Position numbers and translations under genes: made by a program
The notes under the pieces: generated by a model
Told to the model about the DNA's origin: nothing
Seen by the model: only the letters and a program-made list of their open reading frames with translations
Databases searched by the model: none
Shown: positions 16,764-25,088 of the stretch, in pieces
Layout: every line of letters starts with the position of its first letter
Position numbering within the stretch: the stretch's first letter is position 1
From: Ruminococcaceae bacterium UBA1730
Lineage (GTDB): Bacteria; Bacillota; Clostridia; Oscillospirales; Acutalibacteraceae
Reading direction: 5' to 3'
Length of the DNA: 64,000 nt
Assembly: GCA_002315935.1 (NCBI GenBank)
Contig: DCII01000017.1
Location: 11,802-75,801, forward strand

Positions 16764-17456
16764 TTGTATTTTAACGAATACCATTTCAATTCAATCAGCT
16801 CAACAAGCGATTACGCTTCCGAAAATACCGATAAAATTAAAACTCCGGCAATTATTTCGGCGGATGAACAAACACAAGGCAGAGGCAGAAAAGGGCGAAG
16901 CTTCTATTCCCCTGCTCATAGTGGTTTATATTTCACAATTCTGATTAAAACGGAAAATCCTCCCGATAACATTACACCTGCGGCAGCCGTTGCAGTTTGC
17001 AGAGCAATTGAAAATCTTTCGGATTTAAAGCCGAAAATCAAGTGGGTCAACGATGTTTTTCTGAATAACAAAAAAGTCTGCGGCATTCTCTGCGAAGCTT
17101 ATATCAGAAATAACGAAGGATATGTTTCAATCGGAATAGGAATAAACCTTACCACAAAGGATTTTCCGGAAAATCTTTCGCAGGCAGGAAGCATCGGAAG
17201 CATTGATAAGAATAGCCTTATTGCTGAAATATCAGACTTTATCGGCTCTTATTTCGAATATCCATGCAAATTTGATATTGTTTCGGAATACAACAAACGC
17301 TTATTCATCAAAGGAATGAACATAACATATACGCTTGACAACGAAGAAAATCAGGCAACAGTAATCGGAATAAATGAAAACTGCAATCTTTTGGTCAGAA
17401 ATTCTGACGGAAAAGAAATAATTTTATCTTCGGGTGAAATATCAATTCATATATAA
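16764..17456 (+). CDS. birA: Biotin-[acetyl-CoA-carboxylase] ligase, catalytic domain only
   Basis: About 230 residues. It joins biotin to carrier lysines of biotin-dependent enzymes through biotinyl-AMP. Motifs: ISSTSDYA (substrate loop), ADEQTQGRGRKGRSFYSPAH (the GRGR adenylate-binding loop), IKWVNDVFLNNKKVCGIL (catalytic KWVND and KVCGIL) and VSIGIGINL. The N-terminal DNA-binding domain of bifunctional BirA is absent, so it should not be a repressor. I chose the TTG at 16764 because GGTGAT precedes it; a GTG at 16755 would add three residues and would make the mRNA leaderless. The next gene starts 16 bases downstream and is probably cotranscribed. Confidence 0.92.
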   Translation: MYFNEYHFNSISSTSDYASENTDKIKTPAIISADEQTQGRGRKGRSFYSPAHSGLYFTILIKTENPPDNITPAAAVAVCRAIENLSDLKPKIKWVNDVFLNNKKVCGILCEAYIRNNEGYVSIGIGINLTTKDFPENLSQAGSIGSIDKNSLIAEISDFIGSYFEYPCKFDIVSEYNKRLFIKGMNITYTLDNEENQATVIGINENCNLLVRNSDGKEIILSSGEISIHI

Positions 17457-17472
17457 CTGAAAGGAAAATCAC

Positions 17473-19584
17473 ATGAAAAGAAACAGCTGTTACAAACTCG
17501 GAAAGGCTCCGCAGAGATTTTGCGAATTCATTTCAACGGCAAACGGTCTTATTTCCGACAAAGCATTATGCCTCGGAGCAGGAGCAGACGGAACAGTCTA
17601 TATCGGAACTGACTGCGGTCTGAATTACACAAAAGCAGACGGAAGCTTCGGAAGCTTTCCCTGCGGAGAAATAAGCAATATTTTTGCTTCAAAAGACGGT
17701 AAGGTTTATTTCACAAGTGCAAATATTCTTTATTGCGTTGAAAACGGAAAAATTGCAGAGCTTCAGCAGTTTGAAGAAGAAATAACAGGTATCAGCGGCG
17801 AAGAGAGAACATTCCTTGTTACTGCTTCAACTATTTATGAGCTTGTTGACGGCAAATTCGAAGAATTCTTCGGAACTGAAATGCCCGCTCAGGGTCTTAC
17901 CTGTGCCTGTGGAAGAATAGTTTCGTATTCAGGCAGATGCCTTATGATTTTTGCAGGAAAAAGAAAGAACTGGAGATGCCTTTTCCCCGAGCATACCCCG
18001 ATGCCCGAATTTAAAATAAACTGCGTTTCGTTTGATAAAAAGTTAGGTTTCCTCTGGATGGGAACCGATAAGGGTGCTTATATTTACGATAACCATTGCA
18101 ACTGGTACGGTCATAAAGAAATAAACGCTCTTCCCGAGGAAGAGATATTCAGCATTAATTTTGCAGATGACGGAAGAGTAATTCTCGGCTCCGATGCAGG
18201 TCTTATCATCATGAACAAGGGCAAGGCTAAATATCTGCCTGCAACAAGATGGGTCTGCGAGGAAAAGGTTAATGATGCAATCACTGTCGGAGACACAATC
18301 TGGACTGCAACCGATTCAGGCGTTTCAAAGATAACCGAAAAAGAAATGTCTCTCAGGGAAAAAGCAGATTACTGCTATGAGCTGACCGAAAAGCTCTATC
18401 TTCGCAGAGACGGTTTTCTCTGCTATCTTGAAGATGTTAAAAACTGCGATATAACCACAGGTGTACCCGGAATCAGCGACAATGACGGACTCTGGACTCA
18501 CACCTACCTCGGTGCACTCTGCTATTGCTATGCAGTTACAAAGGATGAAAAAATTCTCGAAAGTGCAAGAAGATGTATGTACGCAATGGCAAAGCTCACA
18601 AAGGTTACGGGCATAAAAGGCTTTACCGCAAGAGCCGTCAGATATGAGGGAGACAAGAATTACGGCAAAAAGCTTGATATGCAGATTGACGGCGGAGAAT
18701 GGCATAAAGCTCCGGACGGCTCCTGCGAATGGCTCGGCGAAACCTCAAGCGATGAAATGACAGGTCACTTCTTCGGATTTTCTCTTTATTATGATTTCTG
18801 TGCCGATGAAAAGGAAAAGGAATTCATCAGAGAAATTATCTGCGACATTGTTGACCACATTCTTGAAAACAAATACAGGCTTCATGACATTGACGGTCTT
18901 CCGACAACATGGGCTTGCTGGGACCCCGATGAGCTTAACAGAAACTGTATGTGGCAATGGGAAAAATGCATAAATTCCCTTGAAATTCTTACATTCCTAA
19001 AGGTTGCATACCACATGAGCGGAAACGAAAAATATCAGAAAGAGTATCTCCATCTCGGTCTTGATGAGCATTATTTTCTCAATATCGCTCAGCATAAAAA
19101 AGAAGACGGTCATGTTACTCACATTGACGATAATCTCGGATTTCTCTGCGAGCAGACATTGCTTCGTCTTGAAGATGATGATGCAACGAGGACCTACATT
19201 CTCATGGGTCTTCGCCATCATTGGAATTATGAGAGAATCGAAAGAAACGCAATGTTCAATTTTGTTTACGGAGCATTCACCGATGATGTTTGTGATATTG
19301 ATGCTTCCGTTGAACAGCTCCGCAACACTCCTCTTGATTTTGTAAGAAGACCTATCTATAACAGAAACAGAAAGAATCTTGTTTTCGACACGCAGATAGA
19401 GCAGTGGGGCGGAGAGCTTCAGCTTGTTGCACCGCTCGATATTGACGAAAGGTCAATCGGAAACAGCGATTCGAATTTCTTCCATGCAGACAGCGGAAAA
19501 TCGCATAAAGCTGAGTGTCCGAGTCTTTATCTTCTCCCCTATTGGCTTGGAAGATACTTCGGACTTATCGGCGAAGAAGAATAA
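17473..19584 (+). CDS. Propeller plus (alpha/alpha)-toroid protein of unknown function, copy 1
   Basis: 703 residues, no signal peptide. The first about 290 residues hold short repeated blades of the two-component-regulator propeller type, such as DGTVYIGTDCGLNY, LGFLWMGTDKGAYIYD and DTIWTATDSGVSKIT. The rest is helical and resembles an (alpha/alpha) toroid as in six-hairpin glycosidases, lyases and epimerases, with conserved-looking SDNDGLWTHTYLGAL, GETSSDEMTGHFFG, DGLPTTWACWDP, NSLEILTFLKVAYHM and HIDDNLGFL. The same architecture and blocks recur in the gene at 47853. I do not recognise a named family. The acidic blocks could be catalytic, and the link to glycan enzymes at copy 2 suggests carbohydrate work, but this is inference. 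Confidence 0.75.
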   Translation: MKRNSCYKLGKAPQRFCEFISTANGLISDKALCLGAGADGTVYIGTDCGLNYTKADGSFGSFPCGEISNIFASKDGKVYFTSANILYCVENGKIAELQQFEEEITGISGEERTFLVTASTIYELVDGKFEEFFGTEMPAQGLTCACGRIVSYSGRCLMIFAGKRKNWRCLFPEHTPMPEFKINCVSFDKKLGFLWMGTDKGAYIYDNHCNWYGHKEINALPEEEIFSINFADDGRVILGSDAGLIIMNKGKAKYLPATRWVCEEKVNDAITVGDTIWTATDSGVSKITEKEMSLREKADYCYELTEKLYLRRDGFLCYLEDVKNCDITTGVPGISDNDGLWTHTYLGALCYCYAVTKDEKILESARRCMYAMAKLTKVTGIKGFTARAVRYEGDKNYGKKLDMQIDGGEWHKAPDGSCEWLGETSSDEMTGHFFGFSLYYDFCADEKEKEFIREIICDIVDHILENKYRLHDIDGLPTTWACWDPDELNRNCMWQWEKCINSLEILTFLKVAYHMSGNEKYQKEYLHLGLDEHYFLNIAQHKKEDGHVTHIDDNLGFLCEQTLLRLEDDDATRTYILMGLRHHWNYERIERNAMFNFVYGAFTDDVCDIDASVEQLRNTPLDFVRRPIYNRNRKNLVFDTQIEQWGGELQLVAPLDIDERSIGNSDSNFFHADSGKSHKAECPSLYLLPYWLGRYFGLIGEEE

Positions 19585-19588
19585 AATT

Positions 19589-19620
19589 ACGGGTAAAGGC
19601 TTGGTTCCTTTACCCGTTTT
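19589..19620 (+). terminator. Terminator after the first propeller/toroid gene
   Basis: ACGGGTAAAGG (19589-19599) pairs with CCTTTACCCGT (19607-19617) around CTTGGTT, followed by TTTTCTTT on the plus strand. The right arm overlaps the stop codon of the convergent amidase gene, so the hairpin may end both transcripts. Confidence 0.85.
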
Positions 19621-20260
19621 CTTTATCAAGATATTCGGTTATCGCATTCGCAATGGCTTTTGCATATTCATCAATATTCCTGTCAAACAGTTCATTATCT
19701 TTTTCGTTATTGATAAATCCGAGTTCAACAAGGCAACTGCTCATTTTTGTATGTTTGTTGATAAAATAATCTCCGTCACCCTGAGCATATCCATTCTTGA
19801 CACCCCTGTCAAGAGAAATTCCCACTTTCGAAAGTGCATTCAATATCTTTTTGGCAAGCTCCGTTTCTTCATCGTCTGCTTTGCTTGAAATCCAGATTTC
19901 AACGCCTTTGGCATTGTCTGCACTGTTTCTGTGAATTGAAACAAATATTTTTGCTTTTCTGAAATTTGCAATTCTGCATCTTTTTTCGAGAGAAATAAAT
20001 TTATCCTTATCCCTTGTCATTGCAACGGTTATTCCGTTTTTTTCAAGCAATTCCGAAACCTTCAATGAAATATTCAGATTATCGTCTTTTTCATATCGTC
20101 CGTTATATTCCGCTCCTACATCTTTTCCGCCGTGTCCCGGGTCAATTATTACATCAACGGGACTGTACGCATAATCTAACAGCAGAAGCACACCGGCGAT
20201 AGCCAAAACAACCGAAACAAAAATAATTGTCATTTTCTTCTGATTTATATTTTTTCTCAT
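19610..20260 (-). CDS. N-acetylmuramoyl-L-alanine amidase, CwlD-like (amidase_3)
   Basis: 216 residues. One N-terminal membrane segment (about 10-30) is followed by an amidase_3 zinc domain: VIIDPGHGGKDVGAEYNG (first His), the Glu in the NGRYEKDDNLN region, VSIHRNSADNAKGVEIW (second His), and SSCLVELGFINNEKDNELF (catalytic Glu). The enzyme cleaves the amide between MurNAc and L-alanine outside the membrane. Size and layout fit the germination amidase CwlD, which makes cortex muramic lactam, and the organism encodes spore-coat genes; a vegetative wall role is also possible. It is monocistronic, with a GGGGAG ribosome-binding site. Confidence 0.88.
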   Translation of the reverse strand: MRKNINQKKMTIIFVSVVLAIAGVLLLLDYAYSPVDVIIDPGHGGKDVGAEYNGRYEKDDNLNISLKVSELLEKNGITVAMTRDKDKFISLEKRCRIANFRKAKIFVSIHRNSADNAKGVEIWISSKADDEETELAKKILNALSKVGISLDRGVKNGYAQGDGDYFINKHTKMSSCLVELGFINNEKDNELFDRNIDEYAKAIANAITEYLDKENG

Positions 20261-20334
20261 TTCCCGATAATCTCCCCTTTCTTAATATAATTATAGTCAC
20301 TATTATGTATTTGATTACAAAAAATTAAAATATA

Positions 20335-20358
20335 AAGCCGCATCATACGACACGGCTT
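20335..20358 (-). terminator. Terminator after trxB
   Basis: AAGCCG (20335-20340) and CGGCTT (20353-20358) form the stem, then on the minus strand TATATTTTAATTTTTT follows. It closes the nrdD-trxB unit. Confidence 0.65.
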
Positions 20359-20362
20359 GAAA

Positions 20363-21268
20363 TTATAAACAATCAATATATCTGCAAGCGGCAAGAGCTG
20401 AAACGGAGCCGTCTGCACAGGCGGTAGTAATCTGCCTTATCGACTTGCTTCTGCAATCGCCGGCAACAAATACTCCGGGAGTTTTCGTTATGCAGGATTC
20501 ATCGGAGTCGATGTAACCCCATTCATTAAGACCTGCAATTTCTTCAAAGGCTTTGTTATTCGGAACAAGTCCGATTGCAACAAAAAGTCCGTCAACAGTA
20601 AGCTCCGAAACAGCTCCGTCTGAATTCTGAAGCTTAAGACCCTTAAGCGAATCATCTCCGATAAGCTCGGTAATAACCGTGCTGACGACAAACTCTACAT
20701 TATCCTTTGCTTGGAGCTTTTCAACAAGCTTTGCTTCGCCGGTCATATAGTCAAGATTCTGAATAACATAGACCTTTTTGCTTGTATCCGAAAGAAGAAC
20801 AGCTTCCTGCAAAGCAGAGTTTCCGCCCCCGAGAACGGCAACGATCTGATTTTTGAAAAATGCACCGTCACAAACTGCACAATATGAAATGCCGTTTCCG
20901 ACAAGCTCATTTTCCTTCGGCAAACCAATCTGCCTGTGTTTAACGCCGGTTGCAATGATAACTGCTTTTCCTTCATATTCGCCGTCTTCGGTAACAACTG
21001 TTTTGGTTGCACCGTTGTCTCGGATTGAAATAACGGTTTCCATTTCAATATCCGCACCCTGAGAAAGAACCTGGTCAACAAGCTTATCGGCAAATTCGAT
21101 GCCGCTCATTTCGATGAATCCGGGATAATTCTCAATCTGCGGAGAATAAGTTATCTGACCGCCGAATGTGCCTTTTTCAAGCACAAGAACGGATTTATCG
21201 GCTCTCAGAGCATAGAGTGCCGCAGTCAGACCTGCGGGACCCGCTCCGATAATAATTATATCGTACAT
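20363..21268 (-). CDS. trxB: Thioredoxin reductase-like flavoprotein lacking the usual NADPH motif
   Basis: 301 residues. FAD-binding GAGPAGLTAALYA at the N-terminus, the redox pair CAVC (130/133) in GISYCAVCDGAFF, and the C-terminal GVFVAGDCRSKSIRQITTA segment identify it. The second nucleotide fold keeps GGGNSALQEAV, but the HRRxxxR motif that binds the NADPH phosphate is missing; that place reads VYVIQNLDYMTGEAKL. It may use NADH, ferredoxin or another donor, as clostridial relatives without this motif do. It starts four bases after nrdD ends, and NrdD has a thioredoxin-like tail, so the two probably form a dedicated electron path to ribonucleotide reduction. Confidence 0.9.
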   Translation of the reverse strand: MYDIIIIGAGPAGLTAALYALRADKSVLVLEKGTFGGQITYSPQIENYPGFIEMSGIEFADKLVDQVLSQGADIEMETVISIRDNGATKTVVTEDGEYEGKAVIIATGVKHRQIGLPKENELVGNGISYCAVCDGAFFKNQIVAVLGGGNSALQEAVLLSDTSKKVYVIQNLDYMTGEAKLVEKLQAKDNVEFVVSTVITELIGDDSLKGLKLQNSDGAVSELTVDGLFVAIGLVPNNKAFEEIAGLNEWGYIDSDESCITKTPGVFVAGDCRSKSIRQITTACADGSVSALAACRYIDCL

Positions 21269-21272
21269 AAAA

Positions 21273-23636
21273 TCAGCCTTCGATGAATTTGATTATTTCA
21301 GAAACACCTGCATATTTTTTGACTTCTTCTCCCTTGATTTCAACAAGAGTAGGAGCCTGTCTTACGCCGAGAGCAATTGCAAGGTCTTCGTTCTCATAAG
21401 CAAGAACTTCATTGACAACTATTCCCGCTTTATTGAGCTTTGCAAGAGCAATTTTGCAGTTGGGGCAGGTTGCAGTCTTGAAAAGATAAAGACCGTCAGC
21501 AAGCTGAACGCTTGAGTCTGCGTGGTCATCAGCTCCGCAGCAGCAGTTATGCTCATGAGCCTCAAACCTTGAACCTGCGATATTATAAACCTTGCGGTCT
21601 TTATATTCCTGAGTTTTGCCGTCATTCCAGTTCTGAACAGGACGATAATAGCCTGTGATACGGCTGTAAACCTCAGCAGGTTCGCCGCATTCGGGGCACT
21701 TGAACCGTTCACCGGCAAAATAACCGTGATTCTTGCATACGGAATAAGTCGGCGAAAGAGTATAATAAGGAAGTTTATAATTTCTTGCAATCTTTCTTAC
21801 AAGCTCTGCGGCTGCCTTCCAATCGGGAAGCTTTTCGCCGAGAAATGCGTGGAAAACAGTTCCGGAAGTATAGAGAGTCTGAAGCTCATCCTGAACATCA
21901 AGAGCCTCAAAAATATCTTCCGTGTAACCAACAGGAAGATGAGAACTGTTGGTATAATAAGGAGTTTCGCCTGAAGCGGTAACAATATCGGGATACCTCT
22001 TGAGGTCATGCTTGGCGAGACGATAAGAAGTTGATTCCGCAGGAGTAGCTTCAAGGTTATAGAGATCGCCGTATTCCTCCTGATAATCGGAAAGGCGTTC
22101 ACGCATATGATTAAGAACATCCTTTGCAAATTCCTGGGTTTTCTTATCTGTCATATCAGCTTTGAGCCATTTTGCGTTAAGACCGACCTCATTCATGCCG
22201 ACAAGACCGATAGTAGAGAAATGATTGTTAAATGTGCCGAGATAACGCTTTGTGTAGGGATAAAGACCTTCATCAAGAAGCTTTGTGATGATTGTTCTCT
22301 TTATCTTGAGAGAACGTGCGGCAATATCCATCATCTTATCAAGGCGGGCATAGAATTCTTTTTCATCAGCCGCAAGATAAGCAATTCTGGGAAGATTGAT
22401 TGTAACAACGCCGACTGAGCCTGTTGATTCACCGCTTCCGAAGAAACCGCCGCTCTTTTTGCGAAGCTCACGAAGGTCAAGACGAAGACGGCAGCACATT
22501 GAACGGACATCGCTCGGCTCCATATCGCTGTTGACATAGTTTGAAAAATAAGGAGTTCCGTATTTTGAAGTCATTTCAAACAGAAGCTTGTTGTTTTCCG
22601 TTTCGCTCCAGTCGAAATCGCTTGTGATTGAATAAGTCGGAATGGGATACTGGAAGCCTCTGCCGTTGGCATCACCTTCAATCATAATCTCGATGAAGGC
22701 TTTGTTGACCATATCCATTTCTTTCTTACAGTCTTTATACTTGAAATCCGCCTCTTTGCCGCCGATGATGCAGTTCTGCTCTGCAAGGTCGGCAGGAACA
22801 GTCCAGTCAAGGGTGATGTTTGAGAACGGAGCCTGAGTACCCCAACGGCTGGGAGTATTTACGCCGTAAATGAATGATTCAATGCACTTCTTGGTTGCGT
22901 CATAGGAGAGATTATCAACCTTAACGAAGGGAGCAAGATATGTATCAAAGGATGAGAATGCCTGAGCACCTGCCCATTCATTCTGCATGATTCCGAGGAA
23001 GTTAACCATCTGATTGCAGAGAGTTGCAAGATGCTTTGCAGGAGCAGATGTGATTTTACCCGACACTCCGCCGAGACCCTCCTGAATAAGCTGCTTAAGA
23101 GACCAACCTGCACAATAACCGGTGAGCATGGAAAGATCATGAAGGTGAATATCGGCGTTTCTGTGAGCATTTGCAATTTCATCATCATATATTTCTGAAA
23201 GCCAATAATTAGCGGTTATTGCACCGGAGTTCGAAAGAATAAGACCGCCAACCGAATATGTAACGGTAGAATTCTCTTTGACACGCCAGTCTGTAACATT
23301 AACATAGCTGTTAACGAGGTCCTTATAGTCAAGAATTGTTGACTTAAGGTTACGGAGCTTTTCTCTTTGTCTTCTGTAAAGAATATAGCACTTGGCAACA
23401 TCGGCATAGCCTGCCTGAATAAGAACGTGCTCAACGCTGTCCTGAATATCCTCAACTGCAATAAGTGAATTTTCGATTTTCGGCTCAAAATCGGCAGTTA
23501 CCTTGAGAGCGAGGAAATCAATAGTTGAATCAACATACTGCTTTTCCTGAGCTTCAAAAGCCTTTCTTATAGCCTCTGCAATTTTTGCTACATTGAAGTC
23601 CGCTACGCTACCGTCTCTTTTTACAACCTGATACAT
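21273..23636 (-). CDS. nrdD: Anaerobic ribonucleoside-triphosphate reductase fused to a thioredoxin-like domain
   Basis: 787 residues, making deoxyribonucleotides without oxygen. Domains in order: ATP-cone regulator (1-95, VVKRDGSVADFNVAKIAEAI), the class III catalytic barrel, a zinc-type site (VCKNHGYFAGERFKCPECGE), the glycyl radical loop RITGYYRPVQNW (Gly about 662), a linker with HNCCCGADDH, and a small thioredoxin/glutaredoxin-like domain (about 712-787) with CPNC at 724-727 and a cis-Pro segment QAPTLVEI. The NWNDGK after the radical loop is the Thermotoga-like form, not the E. coli one. The fused domain suggests a protein dithiol donor and not formate. GAAAGGAAAG precedes the ATG. Confidence 0.95.
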   Translation of the reverse strand: MYQVVKRDGSVADFNVAKIAEAIRKAFEAQEKQYVDSTIDFLALKVTADFEPKIENSLIAVEDIQDSVEHVLIQAGYADVAKCYILYRRQREKLRNLKSTILDYKDLVNSYVNVTDWRVKENSTVTYSVGGLILSNSGAITANYWLSEIYDDEIANAHRNADIHLHDLSMLTGYCAGWSLKQLIQEGLGGVSGKITSAPAKHLATLCNQMVNFLGIMQNEWAGAQAFSSFDTYLAPFVKVDNLSYDATKKCIESFIYGVNTPSRWGTQAPFSNITLDWTVPADLAEQNCIIGGKEADFKYKDCKKEMDMVNKAFIEIMIEGDANGRGFQYPIPTYSITSDFDWSETENNKLLFEMTSKYGTPYFSNYVNSDMEPSDVRSMCCRLRLDLRELRKKSGGFFGSGESTGSVGVVTINLPRIAYLAADEKEFYARLDKMMDIAARSLKIKRTIITKLLDEGLYPYTKRYLGTFNNHFSTIGLVGMNEVGLNAKWLKADMTDKKTQEFAKDVLNHMRERLSDYQEEYGDLYNLEATPAESTSYRLAKHDLKRYPDIVTASGETPYYTNSSHLPVGYTEDIFEALDVQDELQTLYTSGTVFHAFLGEKLPDWKAAAELVRKIARNYKLPYYTLSPTYSVCKNHGYFAGERFKCPECGEPAEVYSRITGYYRPVQNWNDGKTQEYKDRKVYNIAGSRFEAHEHNCCCGADDHADSSVQLADGLYLFKTATCPNCKIALAKLNKAGIVVNEVLAYENEDLAIALGVRQAPTLVEIKGEEVKKYAGVSEIIKFIEG

Positions 23637-23697
23637 AATTACTCAATCTTTCCTTTCTGAATCAGCCAAACGGCTGATGATGCTCAACGAATATGAT

Positions 23698-23725
23698 ATT
23701 ATCACACTTAATTATAGCTTGTCAA
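23698..23725 (-). promoter_or_regulatory. Promoter of nrdD-trxB
   Basis: -35 TTGACA (23725-23720), 16-base spacer, extended -10 TGTGATAAT with hexamer at 23703-23698. The NrdR-like box lies eight bases upstream of the -35. Confidence 0.75.
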
Positions 23726-23732
23726 TAGGTTT

Positions 23733-23748
23733 ATACAATATATTGTGT
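23733..23748. promoter_or_regulatory. NrdR-like box upstream of nrdD
   Basis: ATACAATATATTGTGT matches the NrdR box pattern ACACWATATATWGTGT at 15 of 16 places. NrdR represses ribonucleotide reductase genes when ATP/dATP signals are high. Only one clear box is seen here. Confidence 0.75.
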
Positions 23749-23795
23749 TTAAAAACGGAATAAATACTACTCAGCACAAAATGTGACAAATTGTA

Positions 23796-24488
23796 TCATA
23801 TTCCACGAAGCTCGCATTCATCAACATACTGAAGCATTATCTCTCTGAAACGAAGCATTTTTTCCTTTGTGACGGCAGTCAGACCGAAGCCGATAAGCTC
23901 TCCGGAATCCTTGAACGCCTGGATATAATGTCTTTTTGCACCTTTAATCCATCTTCCAAGCTCCTGAATGCTTTCATCATCATGGAATTCATTCACAACA
24001 GTTGTCCGAAATTCATAATCAACATGATTTTCAAGGAGAAAACGGATGCTCTCGTCAACCTTTGAAGTATCGTATCCGCCGATTCCGACAGCAGGAGGAT
24101 AATTCTTTTTTGACGCCTTGACATCCATTGCAACATAGTCAACAAGACCTGCACCGACTATTCTCTTCAGTTTATCGGGAAAAGTACCGTTGGTATCAAG
24201 CTTGATTTTATAACCTTTATCTCTGACCTTCTGAATGAATTCAAAAATATCGGGCTGCATCAGCGGCTCGCCGCCCGTAAACGCAACGCCTTCAAGAATA
24301 CCGATTCTTTTATCAAGAAATGAAAGAATTTCTTCTTCTGAATATTCGGTTTCTTTCGGAGGATGAATAACCAATCTCGAATTATGGCAGAACGGACAGC
24401 GAAGGTCACAGCCGGCAGTGAACAAGGTGCAAGCCATCTTGCCCGGAAAATCAAGCAGAGTAAGCTTCTGAAGCCCCTGAATATTCAA
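23796..24488 (-). CDS. nrdG: Anaerobic ribonucleotide reductase activating protein (radical SAM)
   Basis: 230 residues. FTAGCDLRCPFCHNSRLVI contains the Cys-x3-Cys-x2-Cys cluster motif, followed by GVAFTGGEPLMQPDI for AdoMet. It starts LQKLTLLDFPGKMACTLF, the signature of this activase subfamily. It makes the glycyl radical on NrdD from AdoMet in the cytoplasm. The start is a TTG at 24488 (MNIQ) behind AGAAGTGAT. It is transcribed separately from nrdD, 159 bases upstream of it, and each gene has its own NrdR-like box, so the two are probably coregulated. Confidence 0.9.
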   Translation of the reverse strand: MNIQGLQKLTLLDFPGKMACTLFTAGCDLRCPFCHNSRLVIHPPKETEYSEEEILSFLDKRIGILEGVAFTGGEPLMQPDIFEFIQKVRDKGYKIKLDTNGTFPDKLKRIVGAGLVDYVAMDVKASKKNYPPAVGIGGYDTSKVDESIRFLLENHVDYEFRTTVVNEFHDDESIQELGRWIKGAKRHYIQAFKDSGELIGFGLTAVTKEKMLRFREIMLQYVDECELRGI

Positions 24489-24521
24489 AATATCACTTCT
24501 TTCATTTTAATGTGCACGGAA

Positions 24522-24550
24522 ATAATAACACAATATATAGTGCTTGTCAA
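24522..24550 (-). promoter_or_regulatory. nrdG promoter with NrdR-like box inside the spacer
   Basis: -35 TTGACA (24550-24545) and -10 TATTAT (24527-24522), 17-base spacer. The spacer is filled by ACACAATATATAGTGC (24528-24543), 15 of 16 matches to the NrdR box, so bound NrdR would block RNA polymerase. Confidence 0.78.
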
Positions 24551-24570
24551 CAAGAAATAAGGCTTTTATT

Positions 24571-24586
24571 ACACAATATTTTGCAA
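24571..24586. promoter_or_regulatory. Second, weaker NrdR-like box upstream of nrdG
   Basis: ACACAATATTTTGCAA keeps the left half-site of the NrdR box and part of the right. It starts 43 bases from the first box, close to four helix turns, so both lie on the same face of the DNA. Confidence 0.5.
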
Positions 24587-24591
24587 AAATA

Positions 24592-24616
24592 AAAAGTCGC
24601 CTTCAAAGACGACTTT
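24592..24616 (-). terminator. Terminator after deoC-cdd
   Basis: AAAGTCG and CGACTTT arms (24593-24599 and 24610-24616) with a loop of about ten bases, followed on the minus strand by TTTTTATTTTT. It separates the deoC-cdd transcript from the nrdG promoter. Confidence 0.75.
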
Positions 24617-24661
24617 GTTTAAAAATTAATCTTTTACTCAGATTTTTACAATTAAGTTTCT

Positions 24662-25087
24662 TTATAACCGTTCCTTAGTATTCAATATCTTTTTTCCAAA
24701 ACTTAAAGGAAGAATTTCGGAAAGTTTATATTCTCTGAATTCATTTTGATTTTTGGCAATTATAACAATAAAATCCTCGTTGCAGAATTCATTCATAACC
24801 TGCCTGCAAACTCCGCACGGAGTGCAGAATTCGGAAGGTTCCGAATCGCCTTTTCCACCGACAATAACAATTCTGTCAAATTCTTTTTCGCCCTCTGAAA
24901 CAGCTTTGAAAAATGCAGTTCTTTCGGCACAGCAGGTCGGTGAAAAAGAAGCGTTTTCAATATTACAGCCCGTGAAAGCCCTGCCGTTTTTGCAGAGCAA
25001 TGCCGCTCCGACCTTAAAGCCCGAATACGGCGAATATGAATTCTTCCTTGCTTCAAGAGCAAGCTCAATCAATTCTTTGTTTTCCAT
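24662..25087 (-). CDS. cdd: Cytidine deaminase
   Basis: 141 residues, the usual size of the tetrameric form. Deaminates cytidine and deoxycytidine to uridines for salvage. The zinc site is complete: NIENASFSPTCCAERTAFFK (Cys ligand and catalytic Glu in CAE) and CTPCGVCRQVMNEF (two Cys ligands), after NSYSPYSGFKVGAALL. The ATG at 25087 is chosen because MENKELIELALEARK is the normal N-terminus; the frame runs on upstream inside deoC. The start follows the deoC stop by one base, so the pair is coupled. Confidence 0.95.
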   Translation of the reverse strand: MENKELIELALEARKNSYSPYSGFKVGAALLCKNGRAFTGCNIENASFSPTCCAERTAFFKAVSEGEKEFDRIVIVGGKGDSEPSEFCTPCGVCRQVMNEFCNEDFIVIIAKNQNEFREYKLSEILPLSFGKKILNTKERL

Positions 25088-25088
25088 A

